From Fennellomyces sp. T-0311 (Eukaryota; Mucoromycota; Mucoromycetes; Mucorales; Lichtheimiaceae), in contig JALLLT010000140.1 in NCBI GenBank assembly GCA_025266875.1, forward strand, positions 1 through 17,241: a stretch of DNA of 17,241 bases, in the 5' to 3' direction. The position numbers and the translations under genes were made by a program. The notes beneath the pieces are model-generated. The model was not told the DNA's origin, searched no databases, and saw nothing but the letters and a program-made list of their open reading frames with translations. Positions within the stretch are counted from its first letter, which is position 1. Every line of letters starts with the position of its first letter. Shown here piece after piece: positions 1 through 8,122 of this stretch.

Positions 1-288
1 CCAGCCTGGCCATTGCGATTTTCTACCATTCCAAAGACCCATACACCTTCAACTCGATGTCCAGAGTGGTATTTGCACTTGCCAAACTTGCTTTCATCAA
101 CGTACACTTCAGTTACGCCATCTCCTCCTATTATATTATATGTAAATAAGGAAATTTCATTACAACATAAACTAATACATACCAAGAGTAATATCTTCAT
201 CAGTAATATCCTCAAGCATTACCAAATAAAGGTCAAAAATGATAGAAGAGATTGTACGCTGATTTAGCCTTGTTATATGTAATAATGT
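1..288 (-). CDS. IS1595/Merlin-like DDE transposase, 3' part cut by the window edge
   Basis: Two minus-strand exons, 288-183 and 127-1, join across a 55-base GT-AG intron (128-182; donor GTATGT, acceptor AATAG). They read smoothly through LEDITDEDITLGGDGVTEV and then YVDESKFGKCKYHSGHRVEG followed by VWVFGMVENRNGQA. The block with DE, then K-Y-x-x-G-H-R-V-E-G-x-W-V-F-G, is the start of the ISXO2/IS1595-type DDE domain, found in eukaryotes in Merlin transposons. The aspartate of VDESKFG would be the first catalytic residue. The upstream exon (NQRTISSIIFDLY) resembles the helix region that usually precedes this domain. The acceptor at 289-290 is a guess. The rest of the protein lies below base 1, so whether it is intact cannot be judged. 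The family call rests on one motif block. Confidence 0.6.
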
Positions 289-380
289 CTAAAGGCTACT
301 ATGACCAATAAATCCATGAATAGTTGTGATATTCTCAAATAAGATCAGACGTGAAAGTGCGAGACCGAATTAAAGATCTT

Positions 381-386
381 TTTATT
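381..386 (-). promoter_or_regulatory. poly(A) signal AATAAA of the 408-1203 gene
   Basis: The minus strand reads AATAAA 22 bases after the TAA stop at 408-410, the usual place for a cleavage and polyadenylation signal. The bases between here and the Merlin-like exon (289-380) hold nothing else I can name. Confidence 0.4.
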
Positions 387-407
387 GATGACAAACTACT
401 CAGATAT

Positions 408-1203
408 TTATATTGTTGAAGCGGTCGGAATGAACGCTTCTTGGTGATGTTCTGAATCCATGTTTAGGCGGCGATATAGGACGAGCGTCCTGTTAAGTAA
501 CTTATCCATGTTTCGGGTAAACTCGATGAGTCCTTTGATGTCCTAATCTAGATCAAAGTGGTTTCTGACAGATGTTGGCAGAAACTGGACCAATGGATGA
601 CGTACGGTTGGTGCCATCGGAAAAATGAATAGAATGGATGTGTCTGAGACTGAAACAAGAAGGCATTCTCTGTGGGAAGGTGTAGGATACGACACACTGG
701 TAATTTCTTTATATTAGTTACCTCATATATTACAAAAGTATTATGAGTATATCATGATCATTAAAACATTACCTCTTCTTTGACAAAGATCCCCATTTAA
801 TAGTGAACGCCCCTTTTGCCACCCAGTTGCTTTCGCAGTTGTGCATTGGAACGCCATAAGCTTGCTTCATGAAGCTGCTCAGGTTTTCCTCTACTGTCAA
901 CCTTTGCACCTTATCGCATTCCTTTATGCCACCAATGGCGGCATACTTGGCATGGAGCACTACAGCCTCAAAGCTTCCAGCCTTCTCAACCATTGCTGCG
1001 TAGAGTGACCGTGTGATTTGTTCGGTGTATCCACAGACGCCGGTCAGGAAGCTCTTGATGTCCTGAGGCTTGATGCTCTTCTTGGTGTTGCTATGAGGCT
1101 TCACAGGGGCAGCAATTACGCGACCTTTCAGGTCGACTAATTCATAGCCCTTCACTCTCTCAATCTCAGAAGGAAGTTGCGGAAGAACAATCGAAGCTGT
1201 CAT
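408..1203 (-). CDS. unrecognised spliced gene, about 218 aa
   Basis: Exons are proposed at 1203-773, 696-606 and 542-408. Intron 1 (697-772, 76 bases, donor GTAATG, acceptor ACCAG) is supported because the next exon stays open in the required phase. Intron 2 (543-605, 63 bases, donor GTACGT, acceptor ATTAG, phase 0) removes an in-frame TAG. The protein starts MTASIVLPQLPSEIERVKGY and has a cysteine- and aromatic-rich middle (FLTGVCGYTEQITRSLYAAM, then VPMHNCESNWVAKGAFTIKW). It ends with a helical tail (DIKGLIEFTRNMDKLLNRTL). I do not recognise a family and see no signal peptide or membrane segment. Upstream on the same strand and in the same frame is another open stretch, ended by a TAA three codons before this ATG. 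The original 5' end may have been disrupted by the insertions beginning at 1338-1341. Confidence 0.45.
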
Positions 1204-1206
1204 AGC

Positions 1207-1338
1207 TTATTGCCTGGTCAAGGCAGTAATTTGCTCTTGGACCTGGCTCATTTGTTCGACTGATTCAGAGATGGTTGTCTGCAAATCGTTAACCTGCCTT
1301 TGGAGAATTCCAATCTGGTAAAGGACTTGGGCCAACAT
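1207..1338 (-). pseudogene. coiled-coil-like reading frame in phase with the 408-1203 gene
   Basis: From an ATG at 1338 the minus strand encodes 43 residues rich in Q, E, V, I and L at heptad-like spacing (VNDLQTTISESVEQMSQVQE), ending at TAA 1207-1209. The next codons are GCT ATG, so this frame continues straight into MTASIV. It could be the N-terminal coiled coil of that protein broken by one nonsense change, for example CAA to TAA. It could also be a separate upstream ORF. The ATG overlaps the CACTA target duplication and the presumed retrotransposon boundary, so the true 5' end is probably lost. Confidence 0.35.
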
Positions 1339-1340
1339 CT
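1338..1340. repeat. left target-site duplication (TCT) of the CACTA element
   Basis: TCT directly precedes the CACTGGGC terminus and is repeated directly after the right terminus at 13389-13391. Three-base duplications are characteristic of the CACTA/EnSpm superfamily. Confidence 0.75.
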
Positions 1341-1366
1341 CACTGGGCGAAAGTAGAATAATCCCA
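1341..1366 (+). repeat. left terminal inverted repeat of the CACTA element
   Basis: These 26 bases match the reverse complement of 13363-13388 with two mismatches (positions 9 and 22). Further in, both ends share AAAAATAAGGGATT (left at about 1372-1385), with a small length difference between the two arms. Confidence 0.85.
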
Positions 1367-1503
1367 AAGGGAAAAATAAGGGATTACGCTTGGGGATTAT
1401 CAGCAATCCCGCAAATGATCCCTAATTTTTTGAGGTTAGGGATTGTTCTAAGACAAGTTGGGTTTATCGATAGTCCCTAATATAAAATTAAGGGATTATT
1501 CTA
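1354..1503. repeat. subterminal repeat cluster of GGGATTA-type motifs, left end
   Basis: TAGAATAATCCC at 1354-1365 is an exact inverted copy of GGGATTATTCTA at 1492-1503. Between them are several variants in both orientations, including AAGGGATTA, GGGGATTATC, GATCCCTAA, TTAGGGATTGTTCTA and AGTCCCTAA. CACTA elements typically carry short subterminal repeats bound by their accessory DNA-binding protein. Placement just inside the terminal repeat fits that role. Binding is inferred, not shown. Confidence 0.6.
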
Positions 1504-1527
1504 AAGATCGGCCAATTGCGGAAGTCT

Positions 1528-2192
1528 TCACTCTTGACGTAAAAGGCAGGTATACAACTTTAACTTTAATTTTGGTGTAATGTCGCAGTACATCAAAACT
1601 GTGTGGAAGGTTTCTTTTTGTGTAAACGTATGCAGAGATACCATTTTGGGACAAGGTTCATATACCTCGGAAGAAGTAGGGATGGTCTGATTTTTGGATC
1701 CGATACGGTTATTAATTTTAGCAGCAAGATTGGTAAACGGTGGTGGTAGGAAATTATGGTTATAAAGATGTAGCAATTTTATTATCACACTGATGAATAG
1801 CGCTATTTAATTTCTATGGACGTATATAACAAAGGGTGGTCCGATGTGAACGGCCATAGTAATCGTGGCAGAGAGTATAAGGAACCCCAAAAGCAATGCC
1901 AGACGGTGCTGATTAACGCGTAAAAGACCTACCTTGGAAAGCAAACGGACACCGACGATGGCAATAGTGTGACAAGAACGGCATCGGTGTCATGGTAGAC
2001 AGCGTGGGAACCGCTAAGGACAAGATAACTATAAAGGCAAAAGTTAGAAGGATTGCCACACAGCAAAGGGAAAAAGTACCTGTTGTAGAAAACAATATTG
2101 ATGTGGCATATCTGTAAAGAAAAAAGATTTTGTTAATCATCTGGCAATGAAGTTTGTAAATCACATACCTTTATGGATTAAACTACTGACAT
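1528..2192 (-). CDS. possible third CACTA gene, spliced, about 131 aa, tentative
   Basis: A minus-strand model starts at ATG 2192-2190 and uses exons 2192-2187, 2111-2080, 2028-1933 and 1789-1528. The introns are 75, 51, 143 bases with GT-AG ends. The 51-base one (2029-2079) has an excellent branch-like TTCTAAC before TTTATAG. In this phase the product reads NSYLVLSGSHAVYHDTDAVL, later HNFLPPPFTNLAAKINNRIG and KMVSLHTFTQKETFHTVLMY, ending at a TGA. I recognise no family. Support comes from a TATAAAAG box about 225 bases upstream and several good splice signals in a row. Against it are the very short first exon, a competing open frame through 1913-2164, and no homology that I can name. Confidence 0.3.
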
Positions 2193-2461
2193 GGGGGATC
2201 CCAGTTGTAATGCAGAGAAACTAAAGGGAAAGAAAGTAGTAAGTGATGTAACTGGAAGAAAACTTGTTATGAAGCATAACTGGAAGCACTATAATGGAAA
2301 GTGTTAGTGATTACGTATACAGCAATAGTAAAAAGAGCGAGCTACCTGGATTTTGGATGAAATAGTGATGGAAAGTAGAAAGAGAAGCGAATACGATGTT
2401 TAGCTGTGCGATCCCCCTTTTATATTGGTTGAGATCATGGTCATTGCCAAAAGCATACTTG
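2193..2461. other. left half of a divergent promoter region
   Basis: This stretch lies between the tentative minus-strand gene and the Helitron. It has a minus-strand TATA box at 2417-2424 and intron-like signals (donor after ATCCAG near 2345; CACTAAC before TTATAG near 2290-2310). That suggests a spliced leader, but I see no convincing coding exon. Confidence 0.35.
2417..2424 (-). promoter_or_regulatory. TATA box (TATAAAAG), minus strand
   Basis: TATAAAAG reads on the minus strand, 37 bases from the Helitron's left end. With the Helitron taken out it would lie back to back with the plus-strand TATATAAAG at 7988-7996, only about 41 bases away. That is the layout of a shared divergent promoter. 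Confidence 0.45.
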
Positions 2462-2512
2462 TCTATATATTAAAATCTTAGGGTTTCGGGCTAGGGTTTA
2501 GGGTCCGCGTAA
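2462..2512 (+). repeat. Helitron 5' terminus with telomere-like motifs
   Basis: TC plus an AT-rich start is followed at once by CTTAGGGTTTCGGGCTAGGG and then TTTAGGGTCC. The same GGGTTTCGGG and GGTTTAGGGT words recur at the 3' end (7938-7975), so the two subterminal regions resemble each other in direct orientation. Confidence 0.5.
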
Positions 2513-2667
2513 CTTTCTTCAGTAACTCACTAAAAAGGAAAAAATTCCGTTTACAATACATATGTACACCCGGATAATCGTTTAGGGTGCTGCTGTCAAA
2601 TTTTGTTCCTGAAACATATGTGTTGTGTTTTTTGTCCCGTCAATTCGGTTCTCTCTTCATTCAACAA

Positions 2668-5600
2668 ATGTCAGTAGCAATTTGCCCTACCTGTGGTGTT
2701 CCCAGTCATTCCCGCATTAGTCACCGAAATTGCCTTGCGAATCCCAATAGACTTGCAATGCGCGCACGCAATGAGCAAGAGCTCGGCAATCGTCGTACCG
2801 AACCGACCACAGTTCCTGTGCGTGCTGCAGTTACTGAACGTGTTGCAGTTTGTGCAAGCTGCAGGCAAACAGGTCATTGGCGTCGTTCGTCTCATCGATG
2901 CCAGTTGAATGTAGCTTATCAGCCTGTGGCAAATGAACCGGACACCGACAACCATGATACTGATGAGCTCAATGCGATCATAGTGCCTCAGCAAAATGAG
3001 CAAGCAGCTGTTAGTGTGCAAAACTTTTATATCCATGGCTTCCGCCTTACTTGAAGTATTAGCTTTATAATAGTGCACGCGTGTCCAGTAATGCGATTCC
3101 TGCTGTACATGACCTTGGCGCCATGGATACGCTCTGTTCCGACTGCCAGGCGCGTATGTGGATTGAAGAGCGAATCTCCACGTCTTCCCCCATTCGTCCT
3201 GTATTCAACTTATGCTGCCAAGGTGGTGTAGTCGCTCTTCCAGAACTGCATGCAACGCCACCTGAACTTGCAAATTTATTGCGCGGCACCGATGCCAGAG
3301 CAATAGAGTTTCGCACCAACATTCGTGCTTACAACAACGCCCTCAGTTTCACTTCTATCGGCGTACAGTTAGACCATTCAGTAGCAAATGCGGAAGGCGG
3401 CGCATACAATTTCCGTATTCACGGCAGTATGTATCATCGCATTGGCTCTCTACTTCCCAACAATGATGCCGACACGCCAGCATTTGCACAAATTTATGTG
3501 CACGATCCTGCCACGCAGCTCGAAACACGACAGGCTATTGCAGGTGCTGATATTCGCACAGATACACTTCAAGAGCTTCAAAATATAATGCATCGCCTAA
3601 ACCCCTTTATCCGGCACTTCACAACTGCAGCTGAACGCGTACGCCGTGGTGAAGTGGAAGACATCACCTTGATTATCAATGCGGAGAACACTCCAGATCG
3701 TCGACGCTATAATGCACCAAATGATGCTGAGATCGGTATTCTTATTGTGGAAAACAACGATGTGCAAGCCAGTAGTCGTGATATTGTTTTGAGAGCACGA
3801 TCAAATGAGCTTCAATCTATCAGTGAAATGCATCGGCTTTATGATGCGCTGCATTATGTTCTTATCTTTCCGGAAGGTTAGCTGAGCCTGAAAATATTCG
3901 TTATGACTATTTACACACCTTTAAATTAGGCGATGAGGGCTGGACGATTGAGTCATATACTGATGATCATCGCATTACTGTGATGGAATGGTACAAATAT
4001 CGCCTTATGGTGCGTGGTGATGATGTCAACATCAATGATTTGCATCGTTTCGGAAGGCTATTCCAGCAATTCGTCGTTGATTCATACGCAAAAATGGAAA
4101 CTAATCGTCTATGCTACATACGACTAAACCAAAACCGACTACGTACCGATCTTTACCGCAATGTTGCTGATGCAGTACATCTTGGTGACAACAATATGAC
4201 AAATGTTGGAAGGCGCGTTATTTTACCCTCCAGCTTTATTGGTTCCCCACGACATATGCAGCAACTGTATCAAGATGCAATGAGTATCGTCAGAAGGCTC
4301 GGAAAACCAGATTTATTTATAACCTTCACTTGCAATCCACGCTGGCCCGAGATTCAAAACGCTCTTCTACCTGGCCAAACAGCACCTGATCGCCCTGACC
4401 TCACCGCACGCGTTTTCCGAATGAAATTCAAACAGTTAATTCACGACCTGACAAAGGATATGATTCTGGGTACCGTTATCGCACATGTGCACACAATTGA
4501 GTTCCAGAAACGAGGCCTTCCACACGCCCATATTCTCCTCATCCTTGCTGAGCAGGATAAGCCACAAACTGCCGCTCAGTGTGACCAGATCGTCTCTGCC
4601 AAGCTTCCCAACGCAAATATGTACCCTGCTGCGCGCGCTATTGTTGAGCGTCATATGATACATAACCTTTGTGGAGAGCGAAATCCAAACGCAAAGTGCA
4701 TGAAAAATGGTAGATGCTCGAAAGGATATCCAAAACAATACTCGGACGAAACGATGATGAACGATGACGGATACCCTATCTACCAAAGACCAAGAAACGG
4801 CGACTTTGTTCTGAAGAACGGGATAGAGATGACAAACATGTGGGTCGTTCCGCATAACCTCTTTTTGTGTACCAAGTATAATGCACATATCAATGTCGAG
4901 ATATGTTCTTCTATACATTCGATTAAGTATGTGTATAAATACGTGTACAAGGGTCACGATCGAGCAGCTGCCATGGTTTCACGGCAGCACAACGGTATCA
5001 ACGATAATGAAGACCAACCAGTTGATGAAATCAGGACATTTCTGGATGCTCGCTATGTATCTGTGTCGTATCCAGTGGTATCGGGAGACAAATGAGTTGT
5101 ATCTGGTGTAACATGCGGTAGCTTAAGAATAGACTATTTTCAATTTGTGTTTCTCTCTCTCTTTTCCGGAATAAATCTCTCCTATAAAGAGTCTCACGAA
5201 TTACTTCGTCCACACACACACATAACCACACCAAACACTTCAATCTGCTTCAGAAGGCTGCTGGCGTCTGTTTTCCTTCCCTCTGCATCGCGAATTTCCT
5301 TCCCATCAGAGGTTGGCTGTGCACCTTGAAGGTGAGCAAACAGTTCATTTTGATGAGGATGAAAATCCTGCCAATGTTGCCAGCCGTGCCCACGAGACCA
5401 CATTAACAGCATGGTTTAACTTTAATGCTGAAAATCCAACTGCGCGCACTGTCCTTTACCCCAATTTTCCGGAACACTACGTTTTCGTCCAACAGACTCG
5501 CCAATGGAGAATTCGTAGGCGTGGGTTTGGTGGGACAATCGGCCGTATTTATGCTGTCTCACCCAGAGAGGTTGAAAAATACCATCTGCGCATACTTTTG

Positions 5601-7613
5601 TATAATGTCCCGGGTGCTACGAGTTTCCGTGACCTGCGCACCATTAATGGGGAAGAAGCGCCTTCGTTTCAGGCAGCTTGCCGACGTCTGGGTCTACTTG
5701 CTGGGCAAGAAGAGTGGCATCAATGTCTCGAACAAGCTACCGGTTATCAAATGCCATCTGCGCTTCGACGCCTATTTGCAACCATCTTGGCATTTTGCAA
5801 TCCAGAAGACCCGTATGCTCTTTGGCTGGCACACCGCGATGCGATGGTTGAAGACCTTTTATATGACGAACGCGAAGCACTGGATGATCGTGAGATACTC
5901 GCTACCGATGCTATATATGGACGAGGTCTTCTAGATATCGAATCAGTGATGGCTGGATTATCACGATCACTACTCGAGTTTGATGGATTCGTTTTACCAG
6001 CAAATGCCGAAGAACTCAACGGCGAACCGCTTATAATTCGCGTCCATCGACAGCTGACTGCACGGCTCCAGCATCAACCGGTTCGTCAATATACCTTCAA
6101 TGATGATCAGCAAGCCATCTTTACTGCAGTAATGGATGCGCTGGACAATAATATAAATGGCCCAAGGCTTCATTTCGTCAATGGCTCAGGAGGATGTGGA
6201 AAGACGTACCTCTTTAATGCTATTATGGAAACCGTGCGTCGAGATGGTGGAATCGCTATTGCAGTAGCCACAAGTGGCACTGCTGCTTTGCTTTTAGATG
6301 GTGGAAAAACTGCACATTCAATGCTGAAAATTCCTTTGGAGGTGAATCGCTCAACTCATTGCAGTTTTACTCCTCGCTCAGACACTGCACGACTAATCAG
6401 GATGGCCAATCTCATTGTATGGGATGAGGCATCTATGATTAGCCGTGATGTCATCGAGACGGTGAACAGAAGCATTCAAGATCTTATGAGACTTGAAGAC
6501 CCTGAACTTGAGCATGTACCTTTCGGGGGAAAAGTTGTTGTGTTCGGTGGCGATTTTCGACAGGTGACATAGAGCATCCATCATCTAAACCTCTAGATGT
6601 TGGTATTCACGTTTTCTCATTTGTAGGTTTTACCGGTTATCCCAAATGCCAACCGTGCGCAGATTGTCGCTGAATGCTTGAACAAATCTCGGGATGTCTG
6701 GCCGCATGTTGTTGTTCATCACCTCAACGTCAACATGCGTGTTCAGCAAGCAGCAAATACCAATGGTGCGAACGAGCTGCGCGAGTTTGCAGAATACTTG
6801 CTTCGAATTGGAAATGGGTTAGAACCGACGGTCCCATTGCATGATGGAGATTTGACCAGCGACAGAGTGCATATCCCTGACCGAATGCTTATGCCACATT
6901 ATAATACGTACCACCTCATCGACTCTATATTTTACAATTTCCGGTCCAACATCACAACCGAATTTCTTATCGGCCGCGCCATCCTGACCCCCAAGAATAA
7001 GGATGTTGCAACTTTAAACGATACCTGTTTGGAGCTTTTCCCTGGTGAAGTCCATGAATTCTCAAGTGCTGATGCAGTCGATGACCCTGAAAATCAGATC
7101 GCATACCCACCCGAGCTTTTGAACCCTCTTAACCCGTCTGATCTTCCACCTCATTCTTTGAAGCTTAAGGTCGGTTGCCCAATCATGCTGCTCCGCAATT
7201 TGCATACTTCACAAGGTCTCTACAATGGAACACGCTTGATCTGTCGATCCTTCCAGCGATACGTCCTCGAAGCTGAGATTGCCACTGGCCCTTTTGCTGG
7301 CACAACGGTTCTTATTCCACGAATCACTCTTACGCCAAATGAAGTACGATCACCAATTATGTTTAAAAGAACACAATTCCCAGTGCGCTTGGCATTTTCC
7401 ATGACAATTAACAAAGCTCAAGGCCAAACATTTGACAACGTTGGACTCTATTTGCCTGATCCACCATTCACACACGGATTGCTGTATGTAGCGATGTCAC
7501 GAGTACGAACGCCATCTGCTATACGCATTATGGTTGACCCAGAGAACTCCCAAATAGAAAATCGACCCGGCCAATACACACGAAATGTTGTTTTTCGTGA
7601 AGTCCTTCTTTAA
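2668..7613 (+). CDS. Helitron RepHel transposase, interrupted by a 179-bp insertion
   Basis: Proposed coding segments are 2668-3009, 3063-3876, 3930-5063, 5248-6563 and 6627-7613, totalling 1530 codons plus stop. The N terminus has two zinc knuckles (CPTCGVPSHSRISHRNC and CASCRQTGHWRRSSHRC), then the family's LGAMDTLCSDCQARMW block and YVLIFPE joined to GDEGW. The Rep domain has HUH within TIEFQKRGLPHAHILLIL (bases 4523-4531) and the two-tyrosine motif in KYVYKYVYKGHDRA (codons at 4928 and 4940). The C-terminal Pif1-type helicase has Walker A GSGGCGKT (6183-6206), Walker B LIVWDEAS and the last motif NKAQGQTFDN with YVAMSRVR. It would nick DNA and drive rolling-circle transposition. The start at 2668 puts the first knuckle six residues in. 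The only clear break is the insertion at 5064-5247. Confidence 0.85.
3010..3062 (+). other. Helitron intron 1, 53 bases
   Basis: Donor GTTAGT and acceptor ATTAG remove the TGA at 3052-3054 and move the frame so that the zinc-knuckle exon runs into the conserved LGAMD/CSDC block. Phase 0. This is the least certain of the three, because other nearby GT sites could be used. Confidence 0.5.
3877..3929 (+). other. Helitron intron 2, 53 bases
   Basis: Donor GTTAGC and acceptor ATTAG. Splicing joins FPE to GDEGW with a shared GGC codon. This restores the conserved FP-x-G-x-x-GW motif of Helitron proteins, which is strong support. Confidence 0.75.
5059..5247. mobile_element. solo LTR (5064-5242) with 5-bp target duplications inside the Helitron gene
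   Basis: ATCTG at 5059-5063 is repeated at 5243-5247. The 179 bases between start with TG (TGTCGTATCC) and end with CA (ACACTTCA). Removing one repeat plus the insert (184 bases) restores the frame and joins DARYVS to ASEGCWRLF, exactly the conserved Helitron motif. No GT-AG pair near the ends gives this frame, so an intron is unlikely. TG...CA ends with a 5-bp duplication are the hallmark of an LTR retrotransposon. With no internal genes, this is a solo LTR left by recombination. It contains CT-rich and CA-rich tracts and a TATAAAG at about 5180. Confidence 0.8.
6564..6626 (+). other. Helitron intron 3, 63 bases
   Basis: Donor GTGACA and acceptor TTTGTAG. It contains an in-frame TAG. Splicing joins GGDFRQ to VLPVIPNANR, the conserved helicase motif GGDFRQ-(V/I)LPV, in phase 0. 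Confidence 0.8.
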
Positions 7614-7794
7614 TTTACTTCTTCATTCACTTTCTGGACTGCCAATTTACTATATACTTTGACTTTCTTTTTTACTTTCATATTCTGATACTCACTTTAT
7701 TATTTCCTCTTTTTGTTTATACTCCTGTTTTTACTGAATATTTGTATCATAAGGTTTAGGGTGACTATAATGTTTAGGGTGTCATAGGGTTTAG
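7614..7794 (+). other. Helitron 3' untranslated region
   Basis: A pyrimidine-rich stretch follows the TAA stop. It has no reading frame of note, and the telomere-like GGTTTAGGGTG motifs start at 7753. No clear AATAAA signal is visible on the plus strand here. Confidence 0.4.
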
Positions 7795-7907
7795 GATGAG
7801 CGGGTGGGATGGGTGGATGGGTGCGGTGTGGACGGGTGTGGTGTGGTGTGGTGTGGTGGTGTGTGTAGTGACGGGTGGGCACGGTGGGTGGGCGTGGCGG
7901 GTGGGTA
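7795..7907 (+). repeat. G/T-rich low-complexity tract near the Helitron 3' end
   Basis: About 110 bases made almost wholly of GGGTGG, GGTGTG and GGGTGCGG words, with several GGG runs closely spaced on the plus strand. The tract could fold into G-quadruplexes in single-stranded DNA. It lies about 75 bases inside the transposon's 3' terminus. The regular GTGTGGTGTGG core looks like replication-slippage expansion. Confidence 0.7.
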
Positions 7908-7917
7908 ATAGAATTAA

Positions 7918-7983
7918 GCACGAGCATTGCGAGTGCAAGGTTTAGGGTGTAAGGTTTCGGGTTTAGAGTTGGGTTTTTGCTAG
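7918..7983 (+). repeat. Helitron 3' terminus: interrupted hairpin and CTAG end
   Basis: GCACGAGCATTGCGAGTGC (7918-7936) is an imperfect palindrome. GCAC pairs with GTGC and GCA with TGC, separated by opposed GA/GA pairs. Then come GGTTTAGGGTGTAAGG and related motifs, and TTTTTGCTAG at the end, with T following. Helitron 3' ends have a short hairpin before CTRR. Here the hairpin is 44 bases from CTAG, further than the usual 5-15, so its role as the terminator of rolling-circle transfer is not certain. Confidence 0.55.
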
Positions 7984-7987
7984 TTCA

Positions 7988-7996
7988 TATATAAAG
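7988..7996 (+). promoter_or_regulatory. TATA box (TATATAAAG) of the accessory gene
   Basis: TATATAAAG starts five bases after the Helitron's CTAG terminus and 135 bases before the ATG at 8123. The Helitron has cut away everything that used to lie upstream. Confidence 0.5.
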
Positions 7997-8122
7997 AATA
8001 AGAGTGCACAATATAAGGTTCTTCCCGTTCTTTTATCGGTATTTTTCTAATAGTATGCATCTGTAAACAATCATAATTCAGCCTTCCAATACTGCAGCGC
8101 GTGGTACTTACTTGTATATTAG

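Larger units (their letters stand above)
2462..7983 (+). mobile_element. autonomous-type Helitron nested in the CACTA element
   Basis: The left end is taken at TCTATATATTAAAATC (2462), which matches the usual 5'-TC and AT-rich start of Helitrons. The right end is taken at CTAG (7980-7983), followed by T as expected for A/T insertion, and no target duplication is expected. The base before the left end is G rather than A, so that boundary could be off or mutated. The single large gene reads from left to right, as in canonical Helitrons. Both subterminal regions carry TTTAGGG-like motifs. The length is 5.5 kb, or about 5.3 kb without the LTR at 5064-5242. Confidence 0.75.

Noticed and set aside
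543..545. Nonsense mutation (TAG) in the 408-1203 gene
   Set aside because: The TAG is the acceptor end of a 63-base phase-0 intron with a GTACGT donor, which explains it more simply.
1354..1503. A 150-bp MITE with TAGAATAATCCC ends and AAG flanks
   Set aside because: The similarity to the right end at 13363-13388 extends outward through GAAAG to CACTGGGC, so these repeats lie inside a larger CACTA end. The flanking AAG is part of that shared end or chance.
2671..3078. A minus-strand 135-aa ORF
   Set aside because: It is antisense to the zinc-knuckle exon of the Helitron gene, and the plus strand shows the conserved cysteine spacing.
5057..5253. An intron explaining the gap in the Helitron frame
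   Set aside because: The GT sites near 5057-5078 paired with the AG sites at 5253 and 5256 give lengths of the wrong phase. The duplicated ATCTG with TG/CA ends fits an insertion exactly.
3052..6572. Stops in the Helitron gene at 3052, 3879 and 6570 as signs of a dead gene
   Set aside because: Each lies in a short GT-AG intron whose removal rejoins conserved motifs. Only the LTR insertion is a real break.
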